Source: Oncomelania hupensis
Lineage: Eukaryota; Mollusca; Gastropoda; Littorinimorpha; Pomatiopsidae
Direction of reading: 5' to 3'
DNA: 64,000 bases
NCBI GenBank assembly: GCA_036898135.1
Contig: CM072520.1
Span: 1,463,386 to 1,527,385, forward strand
Shown here: in pieces, positions 14,795 to 23,340 of the stretch
Layout of the letters: each line of letters starts with the position of its first letter
Numbering within the stretch: the stretch's first letter is position 1
Made by a program: the position numbers and the translations under genes
Notes under the pieces: generated by a model
Told to the model about the DNA's origin: nothing
Database searches by the model: none
The model's input: only the letters and a program-made list of their open reading frames with translations

Positions 14795-15298
14795 AAGTAG
14801 TAGTAATATGGGCAGTAGAGCAGGTTATATTGTTTTTGATATTGTTTGTAAAGGAAAGTGACTGACAAATGTTACTGTACTTTTAGGGTGTATGATGGCC
14901 TGTGTCAGCGGCTGGCACATACTGACTTCATAGAAGGAAATGTGGAAGCTGACGTTACGAAGAGTCCGCACGTTTTTTTTTTAAGCTGCGTACACGCCTA
15001 TTTGAGAGCTTTCATCTCGATAGTGTGGATGAATAAACTCGTCGATGATCATACTGTCTATTGTAAAAGCGGACCTAAAAATGACCACCACCTCTGGGAA
15101 AGAAGATCATTTGACTTTGTGTCTTAAAGCACTTTTGTTTATCTGGCTTTTGTACTACAAGCTACGTCAATATTACTACAGTCATGTATGTTTCAGGACA
15201 CTTGGGTGTTGACGGTGACACAGTCATTGCAGTGGATTCGGGACCCCGTCCCTAACGCCAACGCCACGGCCGACTACCCGGCTTGGTCCTGTCTGTAA
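1037..15298 (+). CDS. Chitin deacetylase-like secreted protein (CE4 fold, predicted inactive), six exons
   Basis: Exons 1037-1274, 10210-10380, 10963-11208, 11504-11618, 13654-13780 and 15197-15298 have GT-AG borders and compatible phases (1,1,1,2,0), giving 332 codons and a TAA stop. Residues 1-21 look like a signal peptide. A cysteine-rich stretch (PPNCRC, 34-39) and PQAVLFTFEYALN match the N-terminus of metazoan chitin deacetylases. Further family marks are NPNGCPAVGTF (83-93), GHEIG (112-116), VRAPEL (155-160), a late YEGGRSPF block and TWV..TQSLQWIRDP near the end. The usual catalytic TFDD is TFEY (61-64), and the HSxxH motif is TSVDG (118-122), so the metal-binding Asp and both metal-binding His are absent. 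Family membership is well supported; lack of deacetylase activity is inferred. No chitin-binding or LDLa domain is seen. It would act outside the cell, perhaps binding chitin or another glycan. Introns 1 and 4 carry LINEs and other repeats. Confidence 0.88.
1277..1342 (+). repeat. (TG)n microsatellite at the exon 1 splice donor
   Basis: Imperfect TG repeats begin within a few bases of the GT donor of deacetylase-like exon 1 (donor at 1275-1276). Confidence 0.85.
1490..1790 (-). mobile_element. tRNA-derived SINE (family C)
   Basis: Read on the minus strand from about 1787, a tRNA-like head shows an A-box-like TGGCCAAGTGGG and a B-box-like GGGATCGATCC (about 1705-1716), followed by an unrelated body. 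A second copy of the head lies at 49918-50026 on the plus strand. The 3' limit at about 1490, next to a T-rich stretch, is approximate. Confidence 0.6.
1940..2690. repeat. Dispersed repeat rich in TGACCTTGACC, copy 1
   Basis: About 750 bp align in order with 31155-31915, including shared landmarks such as AAATACACTCATGTAC and ATCAATCTATCATC. The sequence carries several TGACCTTGA motifs. No coding potential, terminal repeats or tail are recognised. Confidence 0.75.
2700..2963 (+). mobile_element. SINE (family B) 3' part with (AAAT)n tail
   Basis: This matches 22330-22563 and 58370-58600: a GTGAGTGCCGGTGACAAG start, TGAGTTAGATCCTGTATCGG inside, and GCGCTATATAAGAACGATT at the end followed by AAAT repeats. 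The tRNA-like head seen in the 22-kb copy is missing here. Confidence 0.7.
3187..6542 (+). mobile_element. Full-length RTE-like non-LTR retrotransposon
   Basis: The 3.36-kb element is flanked by a 9-bp direct repeat AGACTAGAG (3178-3186 and 6543-6551), read as its target-site duplication. It has a short 5' region containing CGTGTCGTAAGAGGCGACTA, one long intact ORF, and a 3' tail of ATAGG units. Related fragments are at 11821-13262, 29912-30150, 41885-42680, 48684-48812 and 50026-51060 plus 55876-56612. It lies in intron 1 of the deacetylase-like gene in sense orientation. Assignment to the RTE clade rests on single-ORF layout, length, tail and C-terminal zinc-ribbon-like sequence, not on a tree. 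Confidence 0.9.
3423..6524 (+). CDS. LINE endonuclease-reverse transcriptase, intact ORF
   Basis: The 1033-residue ORF has no stops. An AP-like endonuclease spans about residues 55-310: GTWNVRTL, ISELRWKG, QGDWNAKVG, NQIDYIM and GSDHD. A reverse transcriptase covers about 520-830: FMAGRSTTEQIF, motif A FIDFKKAFDRVW, motif [15 protein letters not shown], motif C RFADDIDG and ISAEKTKMM. The C-terminal region contains YACEAWTLT and RWYGHVTR..GRRRGRPKKRWED, typical of RTE-like ORF ends. The enzyme would nick target DNA and copy its own RNA. All catalytic motifs are present, so this may be a young or recently active copy. The start is the first in-frame Met; a T9 run just after it could hide an upstream frame. 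Confidence 0.9.
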   Translation: MGPARSFFLPKTQHMMRLSTNSMPDRSSPGYTRTAPSVGHQDGGEKYATDGQISKIRTRNNIVIGTWNVRTLTAEGKLEELAHELDHYRWNVLGISELRWKGLGETTTDKGHKLYFSGRDDRHEHGVGFLVHKNILATVMGCRPVSSRLITIRLRATPFNITIIQAYAPTSDYEDSEVEDFYENIQAALDQVPKKDIVIVQGDWNAKVGQDAHHNWGDTCGPHCNNETNDRGLRLLEFARYNNLVLANTLGLHKKSRRWTWHSPGGEHHNQIDYIMVKKRFRSSINIGRTRTFPGADIGSDHDLVMMSFRLHLKRVNTAKCTRLKFDLDKLQDPEVAKIFQATIGGKFAPLLIFGAGEVDVNTMTNTFNSAVTDAATEILGKHRPKKKPWITPELLDLCDKRRELKKKKNTSQGADVYRKINNDIRKGMRTAKENWIEDQCQEIENNLNKNNSKKAYQTVKRLTSVKQPKVSTIQSKSGICLTEEQEVLDRWTEYCSDLYNHTPNGDPSVLACPESREEEEILPILREEVEAAVQSLKKGKSAGVDNIPAELLQAGGEAMTDALTIICNKIWQSGEWPTPWTQSLVITLPKKGNLQECENYRTISLISHPSKVLLKIILNRLKPQAEQIIAEEQAGFMAGRSTTEQIFNLRIICEKYLQHQQHLYHVFIDFKKAFDRVWHAALWATMKVYNISPKIIEVIKSLYDKATSAVLHNSVIGNWFRTTIGVRQGCLLSPTLFNIFLERIMSDALADHEGTVSIGGRAISNLRFADDIDGLAGEEQELEQLVQRLDTTSRAYGMEISAEKTKMMTNNTNGINTDIKVQSQSLNTVHSFKYLGAIVSDNGSRQEVLSRIAQTTAALTRLKPIWKDRTISLHSKVRLLRSLVISIFLYACEAWTLTADLQRRIQSMEMRCYRRLLCISYTQHITNVEVRQTITQAIGQHDDLLTVVKKRKLRWYGHVTRSSGLAKTILQGTVQGGRRRGRPKKRWEDNIREWTGLTLSEAMRAAEDRERWSMLVKRSSVVPLRPSGYGTG
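6552..7220. other. Non-coding intron sequence with a terminal direct repeat
   Basis: AT-rich intronic sequence with no coding potential. Bases 6785-6905 form a direct repeat with 9190-9320 (both contain ATAAGCGC followed by a short motif and CACACTA), so two copies of one short repeat flank the L2-like LINE. Confidence 0.6.
7222..9175 (-). mobile_element. L2/CR1-like LINE, 5'-truncated
   Basis: Minus-strand reverse transcriptase sequence (7982-9151) is followed by a C-terminal piece (7609-7914) in another frame and a 3' UTR. The UTR ends with CTATATAAAAATCCGTTATT and degenerate ATT repeats near 7222. The same 3' UTR appears at 30565-30978. The endonuclease domain is missing, so the copy is 5'-truncated near 9175. 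It lies antisense within intron 1 of the deacetylase-like gene. Confidence 0.85.
7982..9151 (-). pseudogene. L2/CR1-like reverse transcriptase fragment
   Basis: The 389-residue open frame shows NYRPVSNLSFLSKVIEK, motif A LLDLSAAFDIVDH, motif B GVPQGSVLGPVLFTLY and LVCALVLYRLDYCNSLL. Motif C reads SFADYTQLY where FADD is normal, so a catalytic Asp is Tyr. The frame then shifts into the 7609-7914 ORF (PSYLADLLSVYSPSRTLRS..WNSLPAHIRN). Not expected to be active. Confidence 0.85.
9190..9320. repeat. Direct repeat partner of 6785-6905
   Basis: Shares about 115 bp with 6785-6905, including TAATAGATATTTTAATAAAT-like sequence, TTTATAAGCGC and AATACAAATTA. On the minus strand it resembles the 3' end of an L2-type element (GCGCTTATAAA). 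Confidence 0.6.
9405..10205 (+). repeat. Minisatellite ending at the exon 2 splice acceptor
   Basis: About 14 imperfect units of roughly 55-60 bp carry a core TTTATCTGTAATCTATGTATG followed by TACTATGTTGTGTCAGTGTC. The true acceptor of deacetylase-like exon 2 (CTATGTTGTGGCAG, ending 10209) looks like the last unit, so most units hold a near-copy of that splice site. Confidence 0.85.
10401..10466 (+). repeat. (GAT)n microsatellite
   Basis: About 20 GAT triplets begin roughly 20 bases after the exon 2 donor of the deacetylase-like gene. The adjoining 10467-10962 is intron with no recognisable element. Confidence 0.9.
11450..11505 (+). repeat. Tandem duplication of a 3' splice site
   Basis: TTTTTTCACTGTGTACAGGT occurs twice, about 34 bp apart, ending at about 11469 and 11505. 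The second is the acceptor used in the gene model for exon 4 (AG at 11502-11503); the first is a possible alternative. Confidence 0.75.
11619..11820 (+). repeat. (TAA)n microsatellite starting at the exon 4 donor
   Basis: The exon 4 donor is CAG then GTAATAATAATAAT: the triplet array begins inside the 5' splice site and runs about 200 bp with a short CAA interruption, up to a truncated LINE. Confidence 0.9.
11821..13262 (+). mobile_element. RTE-like LINE, 5'-truncated and decayed
   Basis: Matches the 3' half of the intact element at 3187-6542, from the NYRTISL region of the reverse transcriptase to the ATAGG tail (about 13 pentamers, 13194-13262). Stops interrupt it (for example near 11884 and 12487). 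Motif A reads FNKAFVRVW where the intact copy has AFDRV. An 86-bp purine-rich stretch at about 12566-12651 is absent from the intact copy. It lies in intron 4 of the deacetylase-like gene. Confidence 0.9.
13412..13500 (+). repeat. (CT)n-rich microsatellite
   Basis: Imperfect CT and CTGT repeats upstream of exon 5 of the deacetylase-like gene. Confidence 0.85.
13910..14620 (-). mobile_element. Family R retroposon, full-length copy 1
   Basis: 711 bp between two AATAGTAGTAGTA repeats (13897-13909 and 14621-14633); because the flank is an AGT microsatellite, this duplication alone is weak. The minus-strand 5' end reads ACCCCTTGGGGTCATGAGCA, and the 3' end is a TAAAGCAA-like stretch followed by (AATC)n. 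It is highly similar along its length to 35320-36024 and 57175-57885. It contains a TATAAATAGTATCCCC block and a 77-codon frame (14053-14286) shared with the 57-kb copy. No known family was recognised. Confidence 0.8.
14620..14800 (+). repeat. (AGT)n / (AGC)n microsatellite
   Basis: AGT triplets in two blocks around 14621-14669 and 14718-14800, in intron 5 of the deacetylase-like gene. Confidence 0.85.
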
Positions 15299-15367
15299 TG
15301 ACACACAATTATCACCCTTGGAACCAATTTGGAGTTTTAGAATTTGTATTTGTTCTTCAGGATGATG

Positions 15368-15373
15368 AATAAA
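15368..15373 (+). promoter_or_regulatory. Candidate polyadenylation signal
   Basis: AATAAA lies 70 bp after the TAA stop of the deacetylase-like gene, a plausible position for its poly(A) signal. Confidence 0.5.
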
Positions 15374-15681
15374 TTAACGATTGAAAACGGAATGGCACAG
15401 TCTGTTATGCAACAATTTCGTACTACATGCTCGATCAATACACAGGCATTCGTATCTGGACACGCCAGCGCCTAGACGCGTCTCTGATGCAGTTTACATA
15501 GGTGGGAGACGCATCAAAGGCGCTCGCGTGTTCAGAAACAAGCGCATGTGGTTCAAGATTTTCCTTATCACACTTCCTACCCTCGGTCATTTAATTATCT
15601 CCCTTTTCATTATCTCCCTGGCATACTTTGTTTATTTTATTGTCTACCTTTAAAAGTCATTGTAGGCATTAGGGTACTTCT

Positions 15682-15682
<1 letters not shown>

Positions 15683-15747
<65 letters not shown>
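15683..15747 (+). repeat. (AAT)n microsatellite
   Basis: About 21 AAT triplets downstream of the deacetylase-like gene. Confidence 0.9.
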
Positions 15748-15925
15748 TATTTTGTAAAGCACAAATCCAAACTGACTGCCTGCTCTAAGCACTCGCACAC
15801 ATATTCTTGCAAGGATAAATAGTTTAGACATAAAAACTTCAAACAATAAAACATACACCAAGTACAATAAAGACATTATTAAATATACAATGATAATGAT
15901 TGTTATCTGCAACACGCATAATAGC

Positions 15926-16810
<885 letters not shown>

Positions 16811-17600
16811 GTCCTCTCCACCGTATAGATTGTAGGCATAGGATGATCATCCCACGATCTTTGTTGAAATTGATAGGTTTGTGAACTGAAAGGAAACCTT
16901 TGTTTGGTTCTATCTTTGAACTGTAGTGAAACTCACAGTTTTGCTCAGGCTGAACAATGTGACGTCTTTCAGAGACTGTGATGTGAGTTTGGACCTAGCC
17001 AGCACATGTACAAAATGCTACAACTTCGCATGTCTTTTTCATGTATTGTTTGTGTCCTGTGAGAGTCAGAGGCTGTGTGACATTCAAATCTAATTATCAG
17101 TTAACAACAACAACAAACAATGCATTTATAAATAAGTAAATAAATAATAAATCCCCGTATGAAAACAACAACTTTTGCTCATTGTGCTCTTCAGCCCCTA
17201 CAGGTTTGAATTGTCTCCCTTTAACTCTGCGCTCTGCTGATCATTCACTAACGTATTCAATGCAGTCAATCTGAAATTTCAAACTTAAAAATTCTTTTTC
17301 CCTTCCATCTTCTAATAGCGATCTCCCTACCTTTACACCACATGTTTGAGTGATAGATGTGTATTTGTTGTGTCAGCGTGTATGCATTCTGGTTTCAGAT
17401 CGCCACGTTTTGAGTCAGATTTTGGAATAATGCGCGTGTGGCATCCTATATTATATTATTATTATCATCTCTTTCCTTTGGCTCTAGGATTAAAAATAAA
17501 TTTCCAACAGCATCTTTACTTAAATCTCGACCCTGAACTTTCCTTCGTACTTACAAGCACCGTCATGTGTGTGTGTGTTGACTTTGTAGGGGTGGCTAGG
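16811..17600. other. Intergenic sequence, no gene seen
   Basis: No coding signal was found. About 17290-17365 resembles 62396-62470 (CCATCTTCTAATAGCGA and ACGTGTTTGAGTGAT), so it is probably the 3' remnant of a tRNA-derived SINE (family A). Confidence 0.5.
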
Positions 17601-17607
17601 TACAAAC

Positions 17608-17725
17608 GCCTTTATTTTGACATACACTTGAACCTCTACGTACTTTCTTTTGACATACACTTGAACCTCTACATACTTTCTTTTGACATACACTTGAACC
17701 TCTACGTACTTTCTTTTGACGGACC
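17608..17725 (+). repeat. 33-bp tandem repeat
   Basis: Three to four units of TTTTGACATACACTTGAACC then TCTACGTACTTTC. Confidence 0.85.
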
Positions 17726-17779
17726 CCGTTATTTTGACGTCAAAACAGTGTTCCGTTAGGGTTAGGGCTGTGTTAGGCT

Positions 17780-17965
17780 TTGGTCAGAGTTTTCAAGAAA
17801 AAAGGTATGTGACTAGTCTAGCGAAGCAGATAGTATAGTAGATTGAACGAACAGATTAGGAACTAGAAAGAACAAATGAGAATGACAGCAACAGTGGTAA
17901 TTTAAAGCACTACATTTCCACCAAGAGGGGATACCATTTATACAGAAATCCCCACCACCCCAACG
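17780..17965 (-). mobile_element. Family R retroposon fragment
   Basis: Matches the 5'-proximal core of family R in minus orientation: GAGTTTTCAAGAAAAAAGGTA, AATTTAAAGCACTA, and a CCCCAACGGG end at the same point where the 20.5-kb and 60.5-kb copies start. Confidence 0.65.
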
Positions 17966-18059
17966 GGTTTGGTATTTTTAATGTGGTGTTTTTTCTTAAT
18001 TTTTTTAAATTGCTTAGCTGTAAAGTGCTATGAGCTCTAGAGAGGAAGGGTGCTTTACA

Positions 18060-18133
<74 letters not shown>
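18060..18133. repeat. Palindromic (AAT)n-(ATT)n microsatellite
   Basis: A run of AAT triplets passes directly into ATT triplets, which makes a perfect inverted repeat able to fold into a long hairpin. Confidence 0.9.
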
Positions 18134-18134
<1 letters not shown>

Positions 18135-18765
18135 GAAAAAAAAAAGAAAAAGGAAAAATAATTTTTAAAAATGATAAAAAGAAAAGCCAGAGGAAGAAAC
18201 AAGAAAACCAAACGACATCAGTGAGTGAAAATGGCTTTATTGAACAATCCTATGGCTGTATATGGAGTGGCAAAGATGTGGCTGAACTTTATGGACAGTA
18301 TTGACTACTATCCATTGTCTGTTCCTACGCCCTGCATTGCATCTGCACTGTCTTCCACCGCTGTGCATGGCGGAATTCTATCACAAAGCCAGACTCCTGG
18401 CATTAAGCACTGGACCATGCACCCCTGTACTCCATACAACAACGTACATCTGTATCACAGTCTGATTAAGGGAAAATAACATTAATCCCATAAAACAGTG
18501 ATGAATGTATCCGATCCCGCAATGAATAATAAATGTATTGATAACACCCTGTCACCACGCATAAAGCTGGAGTTGAAAACATTTAAAATCTAAACAAATG
18601 TGGCTGAATAAAACGTTAAATAGCATAGCCTGGTACACAATTGATAGCAACAATTGTTTTTACATTCATAAATCACCAACTACAACAAAAACACCATCTG
18701 AGTTCACAACACATTCTTCTGAATATTTTCACAACCACCTACTTTAAACAATACAGCAAAATTAA
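18134..18765. other. Intergenic sequence, no supported gene
   Basis: An 84-codon frame at 18225-18479 has no recognisable domain and no homologue in the window; I do not call it a gene. Confidence 0.4.
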
Positions 18766-19190
18766 CCTTTAGCATACATCATAAAATACTACAGTAAAAT
18801 TAACCTTTAGCATGCACTATTAAATACTAAAATAACACTAACCTTTAGTATATGTCATTAAATACTATAGTGAAATTAACCTTTAGTGTAATGAAATACT
18901 ACAGCAAAATTAACCTTTAGTATACGTCATTAAATACTATAGCAAAATTAACCTTTAGTGTATGTCATTAAATACTGCAGCAAAATTACCCTTTGTTGAA
19001 TGTCATTAAATACTATAGTAAAATTAACCTTCAATGTACATAATTAAATACTACAGCAAAATTAACCTTTGTTGAATGTCATTAAATAATATAGTAAAAT
19101 TAACCTTCAATGTACATAATTAAATACTATAGTAAAATTAACCTTCAATGTACATAATTAAATACTACAGCAAAATTAACCTTTGGAGTA
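18766..19190. repeat. About 39-bp minisatellite
   Basis: Roughly 11 units of AAATTAACCTTTAGTATA then a GTCATTAAATACTA-like block, with point differences between units. Confidence 0.85.
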
Positions 19191-19194
19191 CAGC

Positions 19195-19925
19195 AAGCAC
19201 TGTTTGGACCCAAACCCACCTTTACAATTAAAGTATTTTATAACTATAGTTTTGTAACAAAACAACATTGAAACTTTAATTTTGGAAATTGAAAAGATTT
19301 TGGGGGGAGGTGGGGGAGTGGAGTTGGGGATTGAAATACACACACATTCTAAACAATAGAAGCAAATTTGAAAGTTTTTGTACATTAAAGTCAAAGGTCA
19401 GTTGTGGGTCAAAAAACAGACTATTTTAAAGTGAAGACAAACATCAGACACTAAACCAGTTTTCACCATAAATTAACAGGGGGCAAATATATATATGGAT
19501 ATATATATATAAAGGATTTCCTCTGTTTCAATTTATGGTGAAAAAAAAAATTACAGTAAAATATGGTTTTATTACTGTTTTGTATACTTCCTCAAAATTA
19601 TAATTATTGTTTACTTTGTCATCATGATCATCATCATACTGTATAATATTGTAGCATATTGATAAATCATCAATAGTGCTACAATAAACATAATTGACCT
19701 TGTCTTTTGTATTGTAGGTTTTTTCTTCTTTGTTTTACTGAATACTGTGTATTATGATTACATCTTGAGTCAACAACATCATTTTAAACATTATATTGAG
19801 AAGAAAAAATAAACTTCTATTTTTAAAAATCGACCCTGTGCAATATAACCACCATTTCATTGAAAAAAAAAAATTTTTAAAGTATGATGACTTTTTTTTT
19901 TTTTTTTAATAAATTGATGTCTTAG
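19195..19925. other. AT-rich intergenic sequence
   Basis: No gene seen. A 24-bp segment CAGTTTTCACCATAAATTAACA (about 19458-19480) is inverted at about 19527-19545 around a short AT run, giving a small hairpin. Confidence 0.4.
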
Positions 19926-20475
19926 TTGGTTAGTCATTGTTTATAGGGTCCAGCGGACTGCAAAGAGCCAAATCAGGACCACAACTTGGTTGAAAGAGGG
20001 CTCACCCCTGATCCATATAAAAGATCTGCTGAAACAACCCTAATGGTAACACTGAAGGCACTCCAGCAGCCGGTCACTTTACAATAAAGGCCCCTCATGC
20101 ACAGGACACTGAGGCTTTGATCTAATTTATCAAACCCCCAATTATAAAAACAAAAATAGAATATAAACCTCATTATACAATATTAACAAAACACATTCAT
20201 ATAAAATGCCTACATTGCTAAATAATAATACCATAGAAAGCCCTAGTGACCATGTGGCAGAAAGCGTCCAATATTCCCCAAGCTGACCCAACAGACCCCA
20301 TACACAAATGAGGAGTTTTGGAAGAGTTTTCAAGGAAGAAGGTAGGCGACTGGTCAAGCGAAGAAGATAGTAGATTGATAGAACAGAGTAGGAAGGAAAA
20401 AGAACAAATGAGAATGGCAGAACAGTACTAATTTAAAGCACTAAATTTCCACAAAGCGGGGAAACTATTTACACA
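19926..20475 (-). mobile_element. Family R retroposon, divergent subfamily
   Basis: Same order of landmarks as family R, but with GACTGCAAAGAGCCAAATC in place of GACTCTTCCGAGCCAAATC and a (TTAGT)-type tail. It abuts the next copy head to head at about 20480. Confidence 0.75.
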
Positions 20476-20486
20476 GAAAAGCCAAC

Positions 20487-21062
20487 GTTGGGGTGCCGGG
20501 GGTTTCAGTATAAATAGTATCCCCACTTTCTGGAAATTTAGTGCTTTAAATTTCCACTGTCGCTGTCTTTCTCATTTGCTCTTTCTCAGTCCTGCTCTGT
20601 TCTATCAATCTGCTATACTATCTTCTTCTTCGCTAGACCAGTCACCTACCTTTTTTCTTGAAAACTCTTCCTGGACAAGACTTCTTGTTTGTGTATGAGG
20701 TCTGTTGGATTAGCTTGGGAGTGTTGGACGCTTTCTGCCAGGTGGTCATTAGGGCCTCCTATGATGTTATTATTTAGCAATGTAGGCATTTTATATGTAT
20801 GTGTTTTGTTGATAATTTATAATGATGTTTGTATTCTATTTTGTTTTTGTAAACTGGGGTTAGATAAATTAGAGTGCAGACTCAGCGTCCCCTGCGTGGG
20901 ATGTCTTTATTGTAAAGTGACTGGCTGGTGGAGGGCATTTAGTTTTCCCACTAGGGTTGTTTCGGCAGATCTTTTATGTAGATTGGGGGTTGTCCGGTCC
21001 TGATTTGGCTCGGAAGAGTCCGCTGGACCTAAAGCAACAATTATGTAATGTAATGTAATGTA
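20487..21062 (+). mobile_element. Family R retroposon, 5'-truncated, (TAATG)n tail
   Basis: Starts at CGTTGGGGTGCCGGGGG, the same 5' boundary as the copy at 60487-61024, and ends GGACCTAAAGCAACAATTAT then TAATG repeats. A 104-codon frame (20689-21003) runs through it. Confidence 0.8.
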
Positions 21063-21264
21063 ACACAGAAAAACCCAGCACCACAACGGGGTATTTACAC
21101 AGAAAAACCCAGCACCACAACGGGACATGTCCTAACAGAATATTACAATATTGTTTTCCAAAATATCAGATGCAAACCACATACAGGAATGAAGAAAACT
21201 AACAACCACAATTCTTGTATCAATAATTAACAGATGGTGATGTGGTCAATCGGTTACAAACAAA

Positions 21265-21345
21265 GTTAGTTAGTTAGTTATTCACTGCTTACAGCGTCTA
21301 GCGGACTGCAAAGAGCAGAATCAGGACCACCATGCACAACACAGA
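21265..21345 (-). mobile_element. Family R 3'-end fragment
   Basis: GTTAGTTAGTTAGTTATTCA then GTCTAGCGGACTGCAAAGAGC matches the 3' end of the divergent family R subfamily. Confidence 0.65.
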
Positions 21346-21474
21346 GAGGAATGAAGAAAACTAACAACCATGGGGCTTGTATCAATAATAGAAAGGCGGT
21401 GATGTGGTCATACGGTTAAAAATAAAGATGACACCTGGTCTTGGGAGTTGGACAAGGGAGACAAAACCAACATC

Positions 21475-21895
21475 CTATCTTTGAGACTGATGGTACCATT
21501 AACAACATACAACAGTACAATACAGTATGTAGATTACAGAAATCATCTTTGAGACTGATGGTAGCAATTAACAACATACAATGATACAATACAGAATGTA
21601 GATTACAGAAATCATCTTTGAGACTGATGGTAGCAATTAACAACATACAACAGTACAACACAGTATGTAGATTACAGAAATCCTCTTTGAGACTGATGGT
21701 ACCATTAACAACATACAATGATACAACACAGTATGTAGATTACAGAAATCATCTTTGAGACTGATGGTAGCAATTAACAACATACAACAATACAATACAG
21801 TATGTAGATTACAGAAATCGTCTTTGAGACTGATGGTAGCAATTAACAACATACAACAATACAGTATGTAGATTACAGAAATCATGAGTGGAGAT
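21475..21895. repeat. 67-bp minisatellite
   Basis: Six units of TTTGAGACTGATGGTAGCAA, TTAACAACATACA.., and GTATGTAGATTACAGAAATC. Confidence 0.9.
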
Positions 21896-22069
21896 CCAGA
21901 CAACAACTTAACTGGAATGTACATTGAAATATTCACATCACAGTCAACATTAATTTTAAAATGTTTAAACTACACAGTTATTGGTCATAAGTATTTCATA
22001 ACGAGAATAAAATGACATGAAATACATCATTTCTGAGAAATAAAGAATACATTGACTTGACTTGACTGG

Positions 22070-22563
22070 ACTTGTGCCGTAGCTCAGTGGCAGAGCGTTG
22101 ACCTGACAAAGGGTTGAAAACAGGTTTGAATCCTGTAGTGGGCAAGATACAAAGTGGCCATTTTGACTGTCCATCTTAGCAGTATGAGTGCTGTGACAGT
22201 TCAGTGTTGACCTAGCACACTACCCCCTTCTCCCTGGGATGGTTGTCCATGTCTGCCGTATGGCCAATGACGGTGTAGACGTTACACTTCAGTGTTCAAT
22301 CATTCTGACTATAACCTACACCAACACACCCAACCAGCACTAGGTCCTTATCCCTTATCCTTTGTCCATCCCCCCTCCTTCCCCTACCTCCCTTCCCACT
22401 AGCCTGGTCGCCCAGGATTGGATTGATTTGCATGGAGCGTTAGAACATGGGCCTGCAAGTGAACGCCTCATGGGGATTGAGTTAGATCTTGTATCGGCCA
22501 ACGCCTTGTCAGCTCTTGACTTGCTAAGGCGCTATACTCCTATAAGGACGATTAATTAAAAAT
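22070..22563 (+). mobile_element. tRNA-derived SINE (family B), with head
   Basis: The head (about 22075-22147) has an A-box-like GTAGCTCAGTGGCAGAG and a B-box-like GGTTTGAATCC. The body ends GGCGCTATACTCCTATAAGG then ACGATTAATTAAAA, matching the ends at 2700-2963 and 58370-58600. The head is not a clean functional tRNA cloverleaf. Confidence 0.75.
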
Positions 22564-22739
22564 GTAACAAGTCACCAAGACACAAAATCAGTGCTGATTA
22601 TGAAGAGGCAAGAAAGCCTACAGAGATTCATAGCCATTGGTTTCCATCCCGTTTTCAAGGTATAATAGCAAGCTTACACAGATACACAATGACAACACCA
22701 CACTAACTATTGTTCATGATGACAACAGAGCAACCAATA

Positions 22740-22870
22740 TCAATCACACACAACATACACACACACACAACACAACTACACACCCACACACACAACATAA
22801 CTACATACCCACATACAACACAACAAAACTACATACCCACATACAACACAACAAAACTACATACCCGCTC
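22740..22870 (+). repeat. CA-rich tandem repeat
   Basis: ACACAACACAACTACACACC-like repeats of about 25-28 bp. Confidence 0.8.
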
Positions 22871-23184
22871 GTAACAACCACACACAAGCTCGCATTCATA
22901 GCAAACCGAGTTTTTTCAACGAATGTATTATGTAGGAATCAGACATTGCTTTTTTTTATAATAGGAAAGAGCGCAAAATTCATCTAAATATCTAAGAGTC
23001 AGGTTCGAAACTTGCTCTTTCCGTCCACAAAGTTGACCTATCTCGTCCCTTATAAGAGACTAAATAGGTAAACGAGATTTTCTCCATTCCGGATAGAGCA
23101 CTCCCATGTACTTAAAACACTCCTATGCACTAAAACAGCACTCCCATGTACTTAGCAGAGATGAGAATCCTAAAATGACAAAAA

Positions 23185-23340
23185 GGAGGAAAAATTCCAA
23201 AGTCTGTCGAGTGGCGAAGCCACGAGAGCGCGTACCTGCGAAGCAGGTACGCGATGCTAGAGGGGCCCGGGGGCATGCTCCCCCGGAAAATTTTTGAAAA
23301 GATGGTTAAAATCTATGCATTCTGAGCCTTATTTTATGGG
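23185..23340 (+). repeat. Double-hairpin dispersed repeat
   Basis: GTGGCGAAGCCAC (arms of 5, loop GAA) is followed by GCGTACCTGC-GAA-GCAGGTACGC (arms of 10), then GGGGCCCGGGGGCATGCTCC, and a tail GGTTAAAATCTATGCATTCTG. The same layout, inverted and diverged, lies at about 16560-16720 within the hAT-like MITE. Confidence 0.65.

Noticed and set aside
18225..18479. 84-codon ORF as a gene
   Set aside because: No recognisable domain, no splice partners, unremarkable length for an AT-moderate region.
22075..22147. Functional tRNA gene
   Set aside because: The tRNA-like part continues into a SINE body with related copies; the stem pairing is not clean.
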